A program made the position numbers and the translations under genes. The notes under the pieces are model-generated. The model ran no database searches, had not been told where the DNA came from, and saw only the letters and a program-made list of their open reading frames with translations. This document shows, in pieces, positions 27,508 through 36,297 of a stretch of DNA of 64,000 nucleotides. The DNA is from Streptomyces sp. PsTaAH-137 (GTDB taxonomy: Bacteria > Actinomycetota > Actinomycetes > Streptomycetales > Streptomycetaceae). The stretch covers positions 58,877 to 122,876 of the forward strand of contig NZ_QLLY01000024.1 of NCBI RefSeq assembly GCF_003259365.1, given 5' to 3'. Each line of letters starts with the position of its first letter. Positions within the stretch are counted from its first letter, which is position 1.

Positions 27508-27775
27508 CCTCGCCTGGAAAGACGCCTTGGCCGACCTCGACGCGAGCGGCCGCCTCACCCGCGCCTGCCGTCCGCAGACCAATGGCAAGGTCGAACGCTT
27601 CAACCACGCCCTCCTCGACGAATGGGCCTACCTGCGGCCCTACACCTCCAACACCGAACGGACAGCAGCCCCGGCAGACTTCCTCCACAGCTACAACCAC
27701 CACCGCTGCCACACCGCACTCGGCGGCCAGCCACCCATCACCCGCGTCAACAACCCTGCGGGTCGCTACACCTAG
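27508..27775 (+). mobile_element. IS481-family transposase C-terminal remnant
   Basis: Reads ACRPQTNGKVERFNHALL, DEWAYLRPYTSNTERTA, YNHHRCHTALGGQPP, ending VNNPAGRYT and a stop. This is the last third of the integrase core of IS481-type transposases, including the catalytic Glu of KVERFN. The start and the two Asp motifs are absent and no terminal inverted repeats are visible. Confidence 0.8.
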
Positions 27776-27826
27776 GCCGTGCGGTGGCGGTTTGCGTCCC
27801 GAATCAGCACACGACGCCGACTCATG

Positions 27827-27845
27827 GTAGACGTCTACAGCTGTA
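27827..27845. promoter_or_regulatory. Overlapping palindromes upstream of SDR gene
   Basis: GTAGACGTCTAC (27827-27838) is a perfect 12-base palindrome and overlaps TACAGCTGTA (27836-27845), a perfect 10-base palindrome. They lie about 70 bases before the SDR start. A TetR-type regulator is encoded immediately downstream of the SDR, the likely binder. Confidence 0.6.
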
Positions 27846-27912
27846 TACTTGTTGTCAGAGGTACACTTCCCCAGTTGTCACAGTGTGGGGGAGCCAGAGA
27901 CAAGGACACACC

Positions 27913-28713
27913 ATGAACCTGAATCTGACCGGCAAGCGCGCGCTCGTCACCGGATCGAGTGGCGGGCTGGGAGAGGCCACCGCGAAGTTGCTGGCGGCCG
28001 AGGGCGCCTCACTCGTCATCCACGGCCGGGACAAGGAACGGACCGAGCGCGTCGCGCAGGAGATTCGTGACGCGGGCGGCACCGCCACCACGGTCCTTGG
28101 CGACCTGGCCGATGACACGGCTGCCGGCGAAGTTGCCCGGGCGGCCACGGTAGACGGCCCCGTCGACATCCTCGTCAACAACGCCGGCTTCTACCGGCAC
28201 CTGTCGTGGGCCGAGGCGATTCCTGACGAGTGGCGTGACACCTACAATGTCAACGTGGTTTCCGGGGTGCGGATGATCCAGCACCTCGTGCCCGCCATGC
28301 GCGAACGTGGCTGGGGCCGAGTCGTCACCATCGGCGGTGGCCTCGCTTCCCAGCCGATGAACACCCACCCGCAGTACAACGCCACCCTCGCCGCTCGGCA
28401 CAACCTCGCCACATCGCTGGCCCGTGAACTGAAGGGCACCGGTGTCACCTCGAATGTGGTGTCGCCGGGCGCCATCCTCGTCGAGGCCACCAAAGAACTC
28501 GTCACCAACATCGGCCCTGCCCGCGGTTGGGGCGAGACCTGGGACGAGATCCGCCCCAACGCGGTCAACGCACTGATCCCCAATGACCAGGAGCGCTTCG
28601 GCGAGCCGGACGAGATCGCCGGAGCAGTGGCGTACCTGTGCAGCGACTACGCGCAGTACATCAGCGGCGCCACCATCCGCGTCGATGGCGGACTGATCCG
28701 CTCTGCCTTCTGA
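27913..28713 (+). CDS. SDR-family oxidoreductase with incomplete catalytic triad
   Basis: Classical-length SDR of 266 residues. TGSSGGLGEA (13-22) binds NAD(P), NNAG is at 89-92 and the C-terminal GATIRVDGGL is present. Around the active site it reads PQYNATLAARHN: Tyr155 is kept but the Lys four residues later is Leu159, and the Ser position (141-143) is Gly-Gly-Gly. Reductase activity by the usual mechanism is doubtful. The ATG has AAGGAC upstream. A very strong hairpin follows. Confidence 0.88.
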   Translation: MNLNLTGKRALVTGSSGGLGEATAKLLAAEGASLVIHGRDKERTERVAQEIRDAGGTATTVLGDLADDTAAGEVARAATVDGPVDILVNNAGFYRHLSWAEAIPDEWRDTYNVNVVSGVRMIQHLVPAMRERGWGRVVTIGGGLASQPMNTHPQYNATLAARHNLATSLARELKGTGVTSNVVSPGAILVEATKELVTNIGPARGWGETWDEIRPNAVNALIPNDQERFGEPDEIAGAVAYLCSDYAQYISGATIRVDGGLIRSAF

Positions 28714-28727
28714 AACCCGGAAAGCGG

Positions 28728-28773
28728 CGACAGGGCGGTGCGCGTGCCTTTCGGTACGCGCACCGCCCTGTCG
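28728..28773. terminator. Bidirectional hairpin terminator between SDR and TetR genes
   Basis: An 18-bp perfect stem (28728-28745 with 28756-28773, 10-base loop) between the convergent SDR and TetR genes. Confidence 0.85.
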
Positions 28774-28831
28774 GGAGGGTGCGCCTGGGCGCGGGCCGCA
28801 TCCAGCGTGACGGCGCTACGTGTAGGACACG

Positions 28832-29413
28832 CTAGGCGCCGGAGTCATTGACGAGAGGTTCAAGCATCCTCGCCAGCAAGGTGGCGACCTCGCCGTCATC
28901 GGCGGCAGCGAGTGCGCTGGTACCCACTACCGACCGCATGAGCCAGGTTCCGGCTACCAAGGCCAGCCCGAGCTGAGCCCGAACCTCCGGCAGGGGCCCC
29001 TCCAGGAGCCCCGCCAGCCGGGCACCCACATGCGCCTCGATGCCGTTGCGCAGGGCGTCAGTCGCCTCCGGATCCGGCACCGAGCGCAGCATCAACAGGA
29101 ATGGGTCCAACTCCGGCGCCCCCACTCCGGTCCGGCTGGCAAGCGTCTGCGCGATGGCCCGAGACAGAGCACCTCGCTCTTCACCGACCACCGTCGGGGG
29201 TCCGAAAACCCGGTCCACCGCTTCCGCGAACAGTCGATCCTTGGAGCCGAAGTAGCGGTTGATCATCATCGCCGTCACCCCGGCCCGCTCGGCGATCTGC
29301 CGGACGCCCGCCCTCGCGTAACCGTGCTGGGTGAACTCCACCACGGCCGCGGCGAGAATGGCTTCCCGTGTCGCGGCACCATCACGCTTGCGACCGGTCT
29401 GTACAGCACTCAT
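28832..29413 (-). CDS. TetR-family transcriptional regulator
   Basis: 193 residues. The helix-turn-helix domain reads TREAILAAAVVEFTQHGYAR, VRQIAERAGVTAMMINRYF, SKDRLFAEAV (about 15-65); the rest is a helical ligand domain of the TetR_C type. It lies convergent to the SDR gene at 27913, whose promoter carries palindromes, so control of that gene is likely. The ATG at 29413 opens MSAVQTGRKRDG; frames further upstream are not protein-like. Confidence 0.88.
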   Translation of the reverse strand: MSAVQTGRKRDGAATREAILAAAVVEFTQHGYARAGVRQIAERAGVTAMMINRYFGSKDRLFAEAVDRVFGPPTVVGEERGALSRAIAQTLASRTGVGAPELDPFLLMLRSVPDPEATDALRNGIEAHVGARLAGLLEGPLPEVRAQLGLALVAGTWLMRSVVGTSALAAADDGEVATLLARMLEPLVNDSGA

Positions 29414-30289
29414 GGCCGAAGGATATCGGGACGCCCGACCTCGGCCGGGTCTGACGTTCTTCAGGCGCCGGTCCGTGTCCCGGTCTACCGTGCGGCAGCC
29501 GCCAGCGTCGTCGGTCTGCTCACCCCGGCCTTCGGCACAACTGCACGCAGCACACTGGCGTCGCAGGAACACGCGGCGCCGGGAGGGAGGGAATGCGCTT
29601 TGGGTGGCCGCAGGAGGGCACCGCGAGCGGCGTCCTGTGCGCCAGGCAGGGGTGAGGTTGGTCAGCCGCTGAGGTGGATCGTGGTGAGGGGCGACACCCC
29701 CGGGGACGTCTCCCCGCAGCTGAGGACGAAACCGTCTACGCCGCCCGACTGCCTCCGCGCCGCCGAGGGGTGAACGAAGGAACACCCACTACCTCCGGCG
29801 CCTCATCCACGTACCCGTCGGGATAGACGGGAGCCACGAACAAGTCCTGCCACTGCGGCTTCGGCCCGCTCGCCACCCGATGACCCGACACCGTCTCCAC
29901 GCGCTGACGCTGAACCATTTCCCGCACGCGCTACCTCACTCACCCAAGAATTCGACCGCCGCGGTATCACGCGGCCCCAGCTGCACAGCAGCCTAAGTAA
30001 CAGTGTCCTGTCGGACCCCAGAACTAACATCACACCCAGGACCGACGCACCCGATTTTCCCTCGGACCTCATCGACGCACAGCGAGAAATCCTCCAGCTC
30101 CCGACCAGCCTGCACGCACTGCAGGACAAGCTGGCCTGGTCACGCGAACTCAGGGACGCCTGAAGAGTCGAGGCATCCGAGCCGGGCGAGATCACGGAAG
30201 CGACATGACCGCCGGGGCCTCTCTCCGGGACGCGTGAGACATCTGCGTGTTCGTGCTCGTCGATTGCATCCGGGGGCGCCGCATTTCCC
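29414..30289. other. Long stretch with a helical coding relic
   Basis: No intact gene. The plus strand near 29930-30163 reads TQEFDRRGITRPQL, then APDFPSDLIDAQREILQL and LHALQDKLAWSRELRDA with a stop at 30163; similar endings occur on small streptomycete proteins, but no start or ribosome site is visible. Confidence 0.35.
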
Positions 30290-30600
30290 TGGTGCTGTGT
30301 TGCTGCGGCAGTTCGGGGCATTTCGGCGCCGGCGCGTCCGAGGCGCTGTCGGTGGTGGGTGACAGCATGGGTCGCTTGATCTGTACCCCGTCTCGTGTGA
30401 TGGGGTTTTCGATGCTTTAGGTAGTTTGGGTGTGAACCGTAGTGAGCTGGTGGCCGCGCTGGCCGAGCGTGCCGAGGTAACGCAGAAGGACGTCGATGCT
30501 GTGCTGAACGCCTTGGCGGCCACGGTCGGCGGCGGGGTGGCCAAGGGCGACGAGAAGGTCACTGTTCCAGGCTTACTCACCTTCGAGAGGGCGCTGACCG
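30290..30600 (+). pseudogene. Decayed second copy of HU gene and its leader
   Basis: Bases 30292-30593 match 1199-1505 at about nine positions in ten, covering the leader and the first ~55 codons of HU. In this copy the AAGGAG ribosome site has become TAGGTAG, the ATG is GTG (30432), the second-half residues drift (VGGGVAKG, PGLLTFER) and homology stops at the TFER motif, so the DNA-binding arm is lost. Confidence 0.85.
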
Positions 30601-30719
30601 TGCGGCGTGGCCCACCATGGCATGGCGACCACCTCGACGTGCCGGCGACACGAGCCAGCACGAGGCGAGCGTGTCGGACGACCGAGGGGTTCAGCACCGT
30701 GTGGGTGGTTCTTCCGGCC

Positions 30720-30860
30720 TCGGGCTCGCCGACACCCTGCTGGAACCATGAGAGATGACGACGGACCTCTCCCCGAGCCGCCTGGCCGGCCCCACCCAGC
30801 AGCAAGTCCCCGGGCAGCACCTCTGACCATTTCGAGCGGTCGGTAGGAACACCGGGCCCT
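30720..30860 (+). pseudogene. Second copy of the ppk2 3' end
   Basis: From CGACACCCTGCTGGAACCA onward this matches the end of the PPK2 gene and its downstream DNA (about 2930-3065). All upstream catalytic codons are missing, so HU and ppk2 sequences are now joined by a large internal deletion. The matching block fades into unique sequence near 30860. Confidence 0.8.
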
Positions 30861-31106
30861 CCAGGTGTCCCTGGGCGTCACGCCCCATCGTCAGGTGAAC
30901 GACGAGTGCCCCGGTACCGGCTGATGTCGCTGACTGATCCACGACGGTGTGAGGTTTCAGGAGCTCGTCTCTCGGGACGATCCTGGAGTCACCTCAAGCA
31001 GCCGTCGGGCGCCCCATCCTCCAGGGCGCCCCTTACGCCTTGAGGTATGCAGGCAGGCCTTCGACTCCGTCGCGATCGGTACGTGCGCGTGGGAGAGGAT
31101 GACCCC

Positions 31107-31493
31107 ATGTCTGAACAGCACTACTCGTCCAGTCCAGTCGTATCGAACGGGCCCTCCGGCCCGACGTGGCTCCTGGTACTCGCCGGAGACGCCGATCCGG
31201 AGTTTGCGGACGAGATGGAGACCGCATTCGCGCGGGCGGAGCGTGAGAGCGCCGGCCTGCTGTTCACCGTTGACGTCGGCGCCCTGCGATTCTGCGACTC
31301 CGCCCTGCTGAATCTCCTCCTGATCACGGCCCGCCGACGCACGGTTGTACTGGCCGGGGAGAACGCCTTCATGCAGCGCATGCTTGAGGTGACAGGAGTC
31401 GGCGGCGCCTTCACTGTCGTCTCGGACGCGGACGCCGCCCGCAGACTGGCGGCAGGCCCGCGTGATGGCGGCGAGTCAGTGACCGGAGTGTGA
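31107..31493 (+). CDS. STAS-domain anti-sigma factor antagonist
   Basis: 128 residues, cytoplasmic. The STAS fold is seen in TWLLVLAGDADPEFADEM, then LLFTVDVGALRFCDSALLN; Ser in FCDSA is the expected phosphorylation site. It is followed after 53 bases by a HATPase kinase in the same direction, the classical antagonist / anti-sigma pair of partner switching. ATG 31107 has GAGAGGATG upstream. Confidence 0.85.
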   Translation: MSEQHYSSSPVVSNGPSGPTWLLVLAGDADPEFADEMETAFARAERESAGLLFTVDVGALRFCDSALLNLLLITARRRTVVLAGENAFMQRMLEVTGVGGAFTVVSDADAARRLAAGPRDGGESVTGV

Positions 31494-31546
31494 GGGAGCG
31501 TGTAGAGGGCACGCGAACGGGACACACCGGACGCAAAGGGCCCACT

Positions 31547-31912
31547 ATGTTCACCACCAACTCGACACGGGCGTCCATCACGCAGGCGCGTCGGCAGGTG
31601 ACGGAACATTTGACGGCATCCGGTGTGCCAGCAGATCTGGAGGCAGTGCAGCTGGTGGTGAGCGAGCTGGTCACCAACGCCGTCCGCCACACGCCGGACG
31701 GCTCCTGGACCCTCAACGTCACCGTCGACGGCGACCAACTCACCATCGACGTCTGCGACAGCGACATGACACCGCCCCACCGGCGAGCCGGAGACCTGGA
31801 GGACGGCCGCGGTGGACTCGGCCTTCCTCTGATCGAGTCGCTTTGCGACAACACCGAAACCACCATCACCGCAACAGGCAAAACTGTCACAGCCCTCTGG
31901 AAGATCGCCTAG
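31547..31912 (+). CDS. HATPase-domain anti-sigma kinase (RsbW/SpoIIAB-like)
   Basis: 121 residues with the GHKL ATP-binding signature: N-box ELVTNAVRHTPDG, the G1-type DSDMTPPHRR and the G2 box GRGGLGLPLIESL. Such proteins bind a sigma factor or phosphorylate a STAS partner on Ser. The STAS gene directly upstream is the natural substrate. Streptomyces carries many such orphan kinases; no sigma gene is in this window. Confidence 0.88.
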   Translation: MFTTNSTRASITQARRQVTEHLTASGVPADLEAVQLVVSELVTNAVRHTPDGSWTLNVTVDGDQLTIDVCDSDMTPPHRRAGDLEDGRGGLGLPLIESLCDNTETTITATGKTVTALWKIA

Positions 31913-32039
31913 GGAGAGGGAGCGCTCGGCTCATCCCTCGCTTGGATTGCGATCAATCCACTCACGCTGCGATGGACCGGACCGGAATTCTCGGGACGTG
32001 TCCGACGTCCAGCACGCCCTCCTTGCCGGCACCCGGCGG

Positions 32040-32161
32040 TGAACCGACCTCTCTCCGAGCCGTCTCGCGGGCCTCACTCACCAAGGCCCCGGTCAGCACC
32101 CCTGACTTGGGCGGTCAGTGGGGTCACCAAGCCCTCCAGGCATACCTCGCCTGACAGAACG
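32040..32161 (+). pseudogene. Third copy of the ppk2 3' end
   Basis: Matches about 2960-3085 of the PPK2 locus (Leu-Ser-Pro-Ser tail codons and the following non-coding bases) with scattered changes. It ends about 80 bases before the small membrane-protein gene, so this copy preserves the join between ppk2 and that gene. Confidence 0.8.
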
Positions 32162-32243
32162 TCGTGGTCTGCCGATCAGTAGTGGGTATGGGCTGCCGGC
32201 TCGGGGGCATCCGGCATGGACGCCTCAATCGAAGGAGTCTGTC

Positions 32244-32486
32244 GTGATCATTGTCGGTATCGTCGCGGTCTGCCTGGTCCTGGCCGTACTCGCCTTTCTC
32301 GTTCCGCGCCTGTCGCGTCACCCCGAGCGCGGTACCCAGCGCACCCTGGGGGCAGGATCGCGGGCAGGCAGCAAGGCCCCCGGCGTTCTGGGACGGATCT
32401 TCAGCAAGCCGTTCCGCAGCAGTTCCAAGGCCGTGGGCCGCAGCGGTTCCGCCGGCCGCCGGGCCCGAGGCCACATGCCCTTCTGA
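32244..32486 (+). CDS. Small membrane protein (DUF6411-like)
   Basis: 80 residues: a single N-terminal transmembrane helix (IIVGIVAVCLVLAVLAFLVP, 2-21) followed by a strongly basic tail rich in Arg, Ser and Gly, ending RRARGHMPF. The tail has the layout of small streptomycete proteins next to ppk2/HU-type genes. GTG 32244 has GAAGGAG upstream. Its 3' half is duplicated as a fragment at 3085. Likely sits in the inner membrane with the basic tail in the cytoplasm. Confidence 0.75.
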   Translation: MIIVGIVAVCLVLAVLAFLVPRLSRHPERGTQRTLGAGSRAGSKAPGVLGRIFSKPFRSSSKAVGRSGSAGRRARGHMPF

Positions 32487-32657
32487 ATCGATCAGCCCCC
32501 AGCGAGGGTCCAACGGCACGATCGCAGGAAACGACTTGTCGGCCAAATGACCGTTGCCCCGTCCGGCGGCCCAGCGTGGAGTGGACGGCCTTGACGATCA
32601 GCCCCACCTACGATGGGCACGGATTTCAAGCGGAGCTTCATACGGAGGAATCGGCGG

Positions 32658-33068
32658 GTGTTCTCGGTACAGGTGACGCGTAGGCCGCAGGGCGGGGTGC
32701 TGGTTCTTCGCGGAGAACTCGACTACGACAGTGCGGTGCAGGTGCACGAGGCCGCCGAGCAGGAGCTGGCGCTCGGACGGGCGGGTGGTCCTGTCGTGAT
32801 CGACTGCGATGCCTTGTCGTTCTGTGACTCCACCGGGATCAGCGCTCTGCTGCGGTTGCGCCAGCAGCTGGGTGAGCAGGACCGGGAGCTGCGGCTGGCG
32901 ACTGTACCCAGGAGCATAGTGCGGCTGTTCGCCGTAACAGGGCTTGATCAGGTGTTCGCCGTCTACGCCGACACGGGCCACGCTCTGAGCGCTGGTTCCG
33001 GCGGGCCGGACACCAGACGCGGCGAACTGAACGGCTCGGTCGAGCCAAATGAGAGGCAGGGACCATGA
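32658..33068 (+). CDS. STAS-domain anti-sigma factor antagonist
   Basis: 136 residues. GGVLVLRGELDYDSAVQVHE and VVIDCDALSFCDSTGISALL are the STAS hallmarks; Ser of CDST is the phospho-acceptor. I choose GTG 32658, nine bases after GGAGG, over ATG 32613. Its stop overlaps the start of the phosphatase gene by four bases (ATGA), so the two are translated together; the phosphatase probably dephosphorylates this protein. Confidence 0.88.
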   Translation: MFSVQVTRRPQGGVLVLRGELDYDSAVQVHEAAEQELALGRAGGPVVIDCDALSFCDSTGISALLRLRQQLGEQDRELRLATVPRSIVRLFAVTGLDQVFAVYADTGHALSAGSGGPDTRRGELNGSVEPNERQGP

Positions 33069-35293
33069 CGAGCGAGCCGGGCTCGGGGGGCTCCCCGTTT
33101 GCCGGGACGGCGGACGCTGGTCTCGCTCCTGCGGCCGCCGAGGGAGACCACGACCTGCGGATGCTGTTCGGGCGCTCGTCGGCCGTGTTCGCGTCTATGG
33201 CAGGGCCCGCGCACATGCTGGAGAACGCGAACGCGACGTTCTTCACCACCATCGGCGGACCGGAGCGTGCTCGTACCGGAGTGCCGCTGGGGCAGCTGAT
33301 GCCGGAGCTGGTCGAGCAGGGCTTCATCGCGCTGCTGGACCGTGTCTATCGCACCGGTGTCGCCTACACCGGTCGCGAGGTGCGCGTGGTGCTGGGCGAA
33401 GGCTCGCAGGCGCGGGAGACCTTCTTCGATTTCACGTACGAGCCACGACTGGATTCCGGCAGCAATGTCACAGGCGTCCGCTTGATCGGTGTGGAGACCA
33501 CGCAGGTCAAGCAGGCTCAGCGTCTTGCGGCTGAGCATCGGGCGTTGTTGGAGCAGATCGCGCGCCAGGCACCGCTGCCCGATGTGCTGGACGGCATGGC
33601 CCGTGTGATCGAGGAGTTGGCGCCCGAAGAGGTCCTCGTGTCGGTGTTGCTGGCCGATCCGGACGGTCTGCACCTGCGGCACGGTGCGGCTCCGAGCCTG
33701 CCCGCCTTCTACAACGAGGCCATCGACGGGATCGCCACCGGAGACGGAGTCGGCTCCTGCGGCACCGCCGCCCACCGCCGCCAGCCGGTGATCGTTTCCG
33801 ACATCGGTACCAACCCGTTCTGGGAGGACTTTCGGGACCTCGCCGTCAAGGCCGGTCTGGCAGCATGCTGGTCCACACCGATCCTGGCCCGCGACGGCTC
33901 GCTGCTCGGCACGTTCGCGATGTATCACCGGGTGCCGCGCTCGCCGCAGGAAGCGGACCTGGCCCTCGCCCGAGTCTTCGCCAGCACCGCTGCCCTGGCC
34001 GTCGAACGCCACCTCGCCGAAGAAGCACGCCGGACCGCCGAGGCCCGCGAGAAAGCCGCTCGAGACGACCTGGCCTTCCTCCTCGACGCCAGCACACATC
34101 TGTCGACGGATCTGAATGCGGCGCAGACCTTCCAGCGTCTGGCCCAGACCTGCATGCCGCGTCTGGCGCCGCTGTGTGCCGTCGACGTCGTCGAAGAGGG
34201 AAGGGTGCGCCGTATCTCCACCGCCGCCCCCACTCAGCGGGAGCGGGACCTCCTAGCCACCCACATCCCCGTCTACGACGCTGTCGACGACGCCGTGGCT
34301 CGCGTCCTGGCCTCGGGTACGACTGAGATCGCCCGGCGCACGCCGACCGGGCCGGGGCCCTGGCACGAGCTGAAGGTCACCGGCTACCTGTGCGTCCCGC
34401 TGCTGGACCGCGGCCGCGCATTCGGGACCATGACGCTGCTGTCCACCGGCGAGCACACCTTCGACGGCCACACCGTCGCCCTCGCCGAGGAACTGGCGCG
34501 CCGCGCATCCTCGGCCGCGCGAAACGCCCGCCAGTACACCCATCGCGCCGCGCTCGCCCGCGACCTGCAAGCCGGTCTCCTGCTGCCCGACCTGCCCCGC
34601 GTACCGGGCGCCGAGGTGGCCACCTACTACCACCCCGCCGGTGAGGGACTCGACATCGGCGGCGACTTCTACGACGTCTTTCCACTGGAGGACGGCTCCT
34701 GGGCCTTCATGCTCGGCGATGTGTGCGGCCGCGGCGCCATCGCCGCCACCACCACTGCCCTGGTCCGCCACACCGTCCGTGCCGTCGCGCCGCTCCTTCC
34801 AGGTCCCACGGCGGTGGTCGAAGCCATCAACCGGGCCCTGATCAACCGGCCTTCCAGCCACGGCACCGGATTCGTCACCCTCATCTACGGACGGCTCACC
34901 CCCACCGACGCCGGCCTTGATCTCGAACTCGTCCGCGCCGGACACGGACTGCCCCTCCATCTCGACGCCGGGGGACGCGTGCATCCCGTCGAGGCGGCCG
35001 GTTCTCTGCTCGGCATCGGCCCGCACCCCCGCCTCACCGCACGCCACCTCCACCTGCGGCCCCACGAGAGCTTGGTCCTGCACACCGACGGCATCACCGA
35101 AGCACGCCGCGCGGACGGTGAACAGTTCGGCGAAGACCGCCTCGCGCACGCCCTCACCGACTGCCCGCCGCACGCCGACGCACAAGCGGTGCTCGACGCC
35201 CTCACGGGGGCAGTCCACGCGTTCACAGGGGATCGCGGCATCGACGACGACCAGGCCGTCCTCGTCCTGACCGCCACCCACCCTGCTGGGTGA
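33065..35293 (+). CDS. PP2C (SpoIIE-type) phosphatase with PAS and GAF sensor domains
   Basis: 742 residues. Order: PAS-like region (about 30-150), GAF (165-320; GVGSCGTAAHRRQPVIVSD is typical), second GAF (345-490), then SpoIIE phosphatase (510-740) with metal motifs IGGDFYDVF, LGDVCGRG, HTDGITEAR and DDDQAVLVL. It removes phosphate from STAS antagonists and so releases sigma factors. The GAF/PAS part would sense a small ligand or redox state. Overlaps the STAS gene upstream; two hairpins follow. Confidence 0.93.
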   Translation: MTSEPGSGGSPFAGTADAGLAPAAAEGDHDLRMLFGRSSAVFASMAGPAHMLENANATFFTTIGGPERARTGVPLGQLMPELVEQGFIALLDRVYRTGVAYTGREVRVVLGEGSQARETFFDFTYEPRLDSGSNVTGVRLIGVETTQVKQAQRLAAEHRALLEQIARQAPLPDVLDGMARVIEELAPEEVLVSVLLADPDGLHLRHGAAPSLPAFYNEAIDGIATGDGVGSCGTAAHRRQPVIVSDIGTNPFWEDFRDLAVKAGLAACWSTPILARDGSLLGTFAMYHRVPRSPQEADLALARVFASTAALAVERHLAEEARRTAEAREKAARDDLAFLLDASTHLSTDLNAAQTFQRLAQTCMPRLAPLCAVDVVEEGRVRRISTAAPTQRERDLLATHIPVYDAVDDAVARVLASGTTEIARRTPTGPGPWHELKVTGYLCVPLLDRGRAFGTMTLLSTGEHTFDGHTVALAEELARRASSAARNARQYTHRAALARDLQAGLLLPDLPRVPGAEVATYYHPAGEGLDIGGDFYDVFPLEDGSWAFMLGDVCGRGAIAATTTALVRHTVRAVAPLLPGPTAVVEAINRALINRPSSHGTGFVTLIYGRLTPTDAGLDLELVRAGHGLPLHLDAGGRVHPVEAAGSLLGIGPHPRLTARHLHLRPHESLVLHTDGITEARRADGEQFGEDRLAHALTDCPPHADAQAVLDALTGAVHAFTGDRGIDDDQAVLVLTATHPAG

Positions 35294-35442
35294 GCTCGTG
35301 CGCCGCTCGGCGCCTGTTTGTACGCGTTGCATCGCTGACCAGAGTCCCGGCCCAAGGGCCTGCCCGTCTTGGAGCGCAGCTGTCACCCTCAGCGGCCGCG
35401 CCACCGGTCCCGCCCGCGAACCCGCGGCTCATGGCTGTCGGA

Positions 35443-35476
35443 GCGGCCCCCATCGCTCGAAGGCGATGGGGGCCGC
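35443..35476 (+). terminator. Hairpin terminator after phosphatase gene
   Basis: 14-bp perfect stem (35443-35456 with 35463-35476, 6-base loop), about 150 bases past the phosphatase stop. Confidence 0.75.
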
Positions 35477-35695
35477 GTGGTGCGCCCGTCCGGGGTCTGG
35501 GGACTGAGACCGCCGCCGCTCGGGCGACTAGGTGCACGGCCACTCCGGCCGGCCCACGGTCTCGACGCGACCGCACTCGTACCCCCGCGCGGACTCTTCA
35601 GACGGCGGGTACGCCGATCTCTGACGCCGTGACCGCAGCGTCCGGCCGACAACTCTGGTGCCGGTCGGCCCGGGCGCCGGTGCGCCGGGAGGGCG

Positions 35696-35731
35696 GAGAG
35701 GGTGCCCGCCGGTCGCGGCGGGCACCCTCTC
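35696..35731 (-). terminator. Hairpin terminator of the cold-shock gene
   Basis: 15-bp perfect stem (35696-35710 with 35717-35731, 6-base loop) ending 19 bases past the minus-strand cold-shock stop codon. Bases 35294-35749 otherwise hold no gene. Confidence 0.85.
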
Positions 35732-35749
35732 ATGCTGTGCTTTCGGGTG

Positions 35750-35953
35750 TCAGCCGCGCACGATGTTCTCGGCCTGGGGGCCCTTCTGGCCCTGGGTGAT
35801 GTCGAAGGTGACCTTCTCGCCCTCGGTGAGCTCGCGGTAGCCGTTGCCGGAGATGTTGGAGTAGTGGGCGAAGACGTCGGCCCCGCCGCCGTCCTGCTCG
35901 ATGAAGCCGAAGCCCTTTTCGCTGTTGAACCACTTCACGGTGCCGCTGGCCAT
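35750..35953 (-). CDS. Cold-shock-domain protein
   Basis: 67-residue single-domain RNA/DNA chaperone. The RNP1 KGFGFIEQ and RNP2-like VFAHYS motifs plus the start MASGTVKWFNSEKG are diagnostic. ATG with AAGGA seven bases upstream. In the mRNA leader a hairpin (36007-36025) may influence translation or stability. It is set between two phosphatase genes on the opposite strand and may respond to the same stress. Confidence 0.96.
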   Translation of the reverse strand: MASGTVKWFNSEKGFGFIEQDGGGADVFAHYSNISGNGYRELTEGEKVTFDITQGQKGPQAENIVRG

Positions 35954-36006
35954 ACTGCAATCCTTCACATCACCCGAGGCTCTCAACAGAGGCCCGGAAT
36001 CCACAC

Positions 36007-36025
36007 GCACCCCCGTTCGGGGTGC
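36007..36025 (-). promoter_or_regulatory. Small hairpin in cold-shock mRNA leader or promoter region
   Basis: 7-bp stem (36007-36013 with 36019-36025, 5-base loop) about 55 bases before the cold-shock start on the minus strand. The gap 35954-36297 has no gene and must also contain the divergent promoter of the phosphatase at 36298. Confidence 0.45.
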
Positions 36026-36297
36026 TTCGGATCCCATCCTGCCCCACGAGCGACGCAGATAGCCGTCGATCACGCCGAGACCGAAACTGGAGCACTCACG
36101 AACGGGCTTCCGGGCAGGTCGCCCGAGGCGCGGGACGGCGTTGAGCGTGACCGCTGCTGCAACGCCGCCTCCGCACGCGCGCCCACAGGCATCCACGCTC
36201 GTTGTACAAGCAAGCAGAAAGAGAGGATGGTTGCAGGCAGACAACAGTTTCCATCGTCGTATTGAGAGGTGCAGACCCGCACGAAGTGGGTCTTCAT

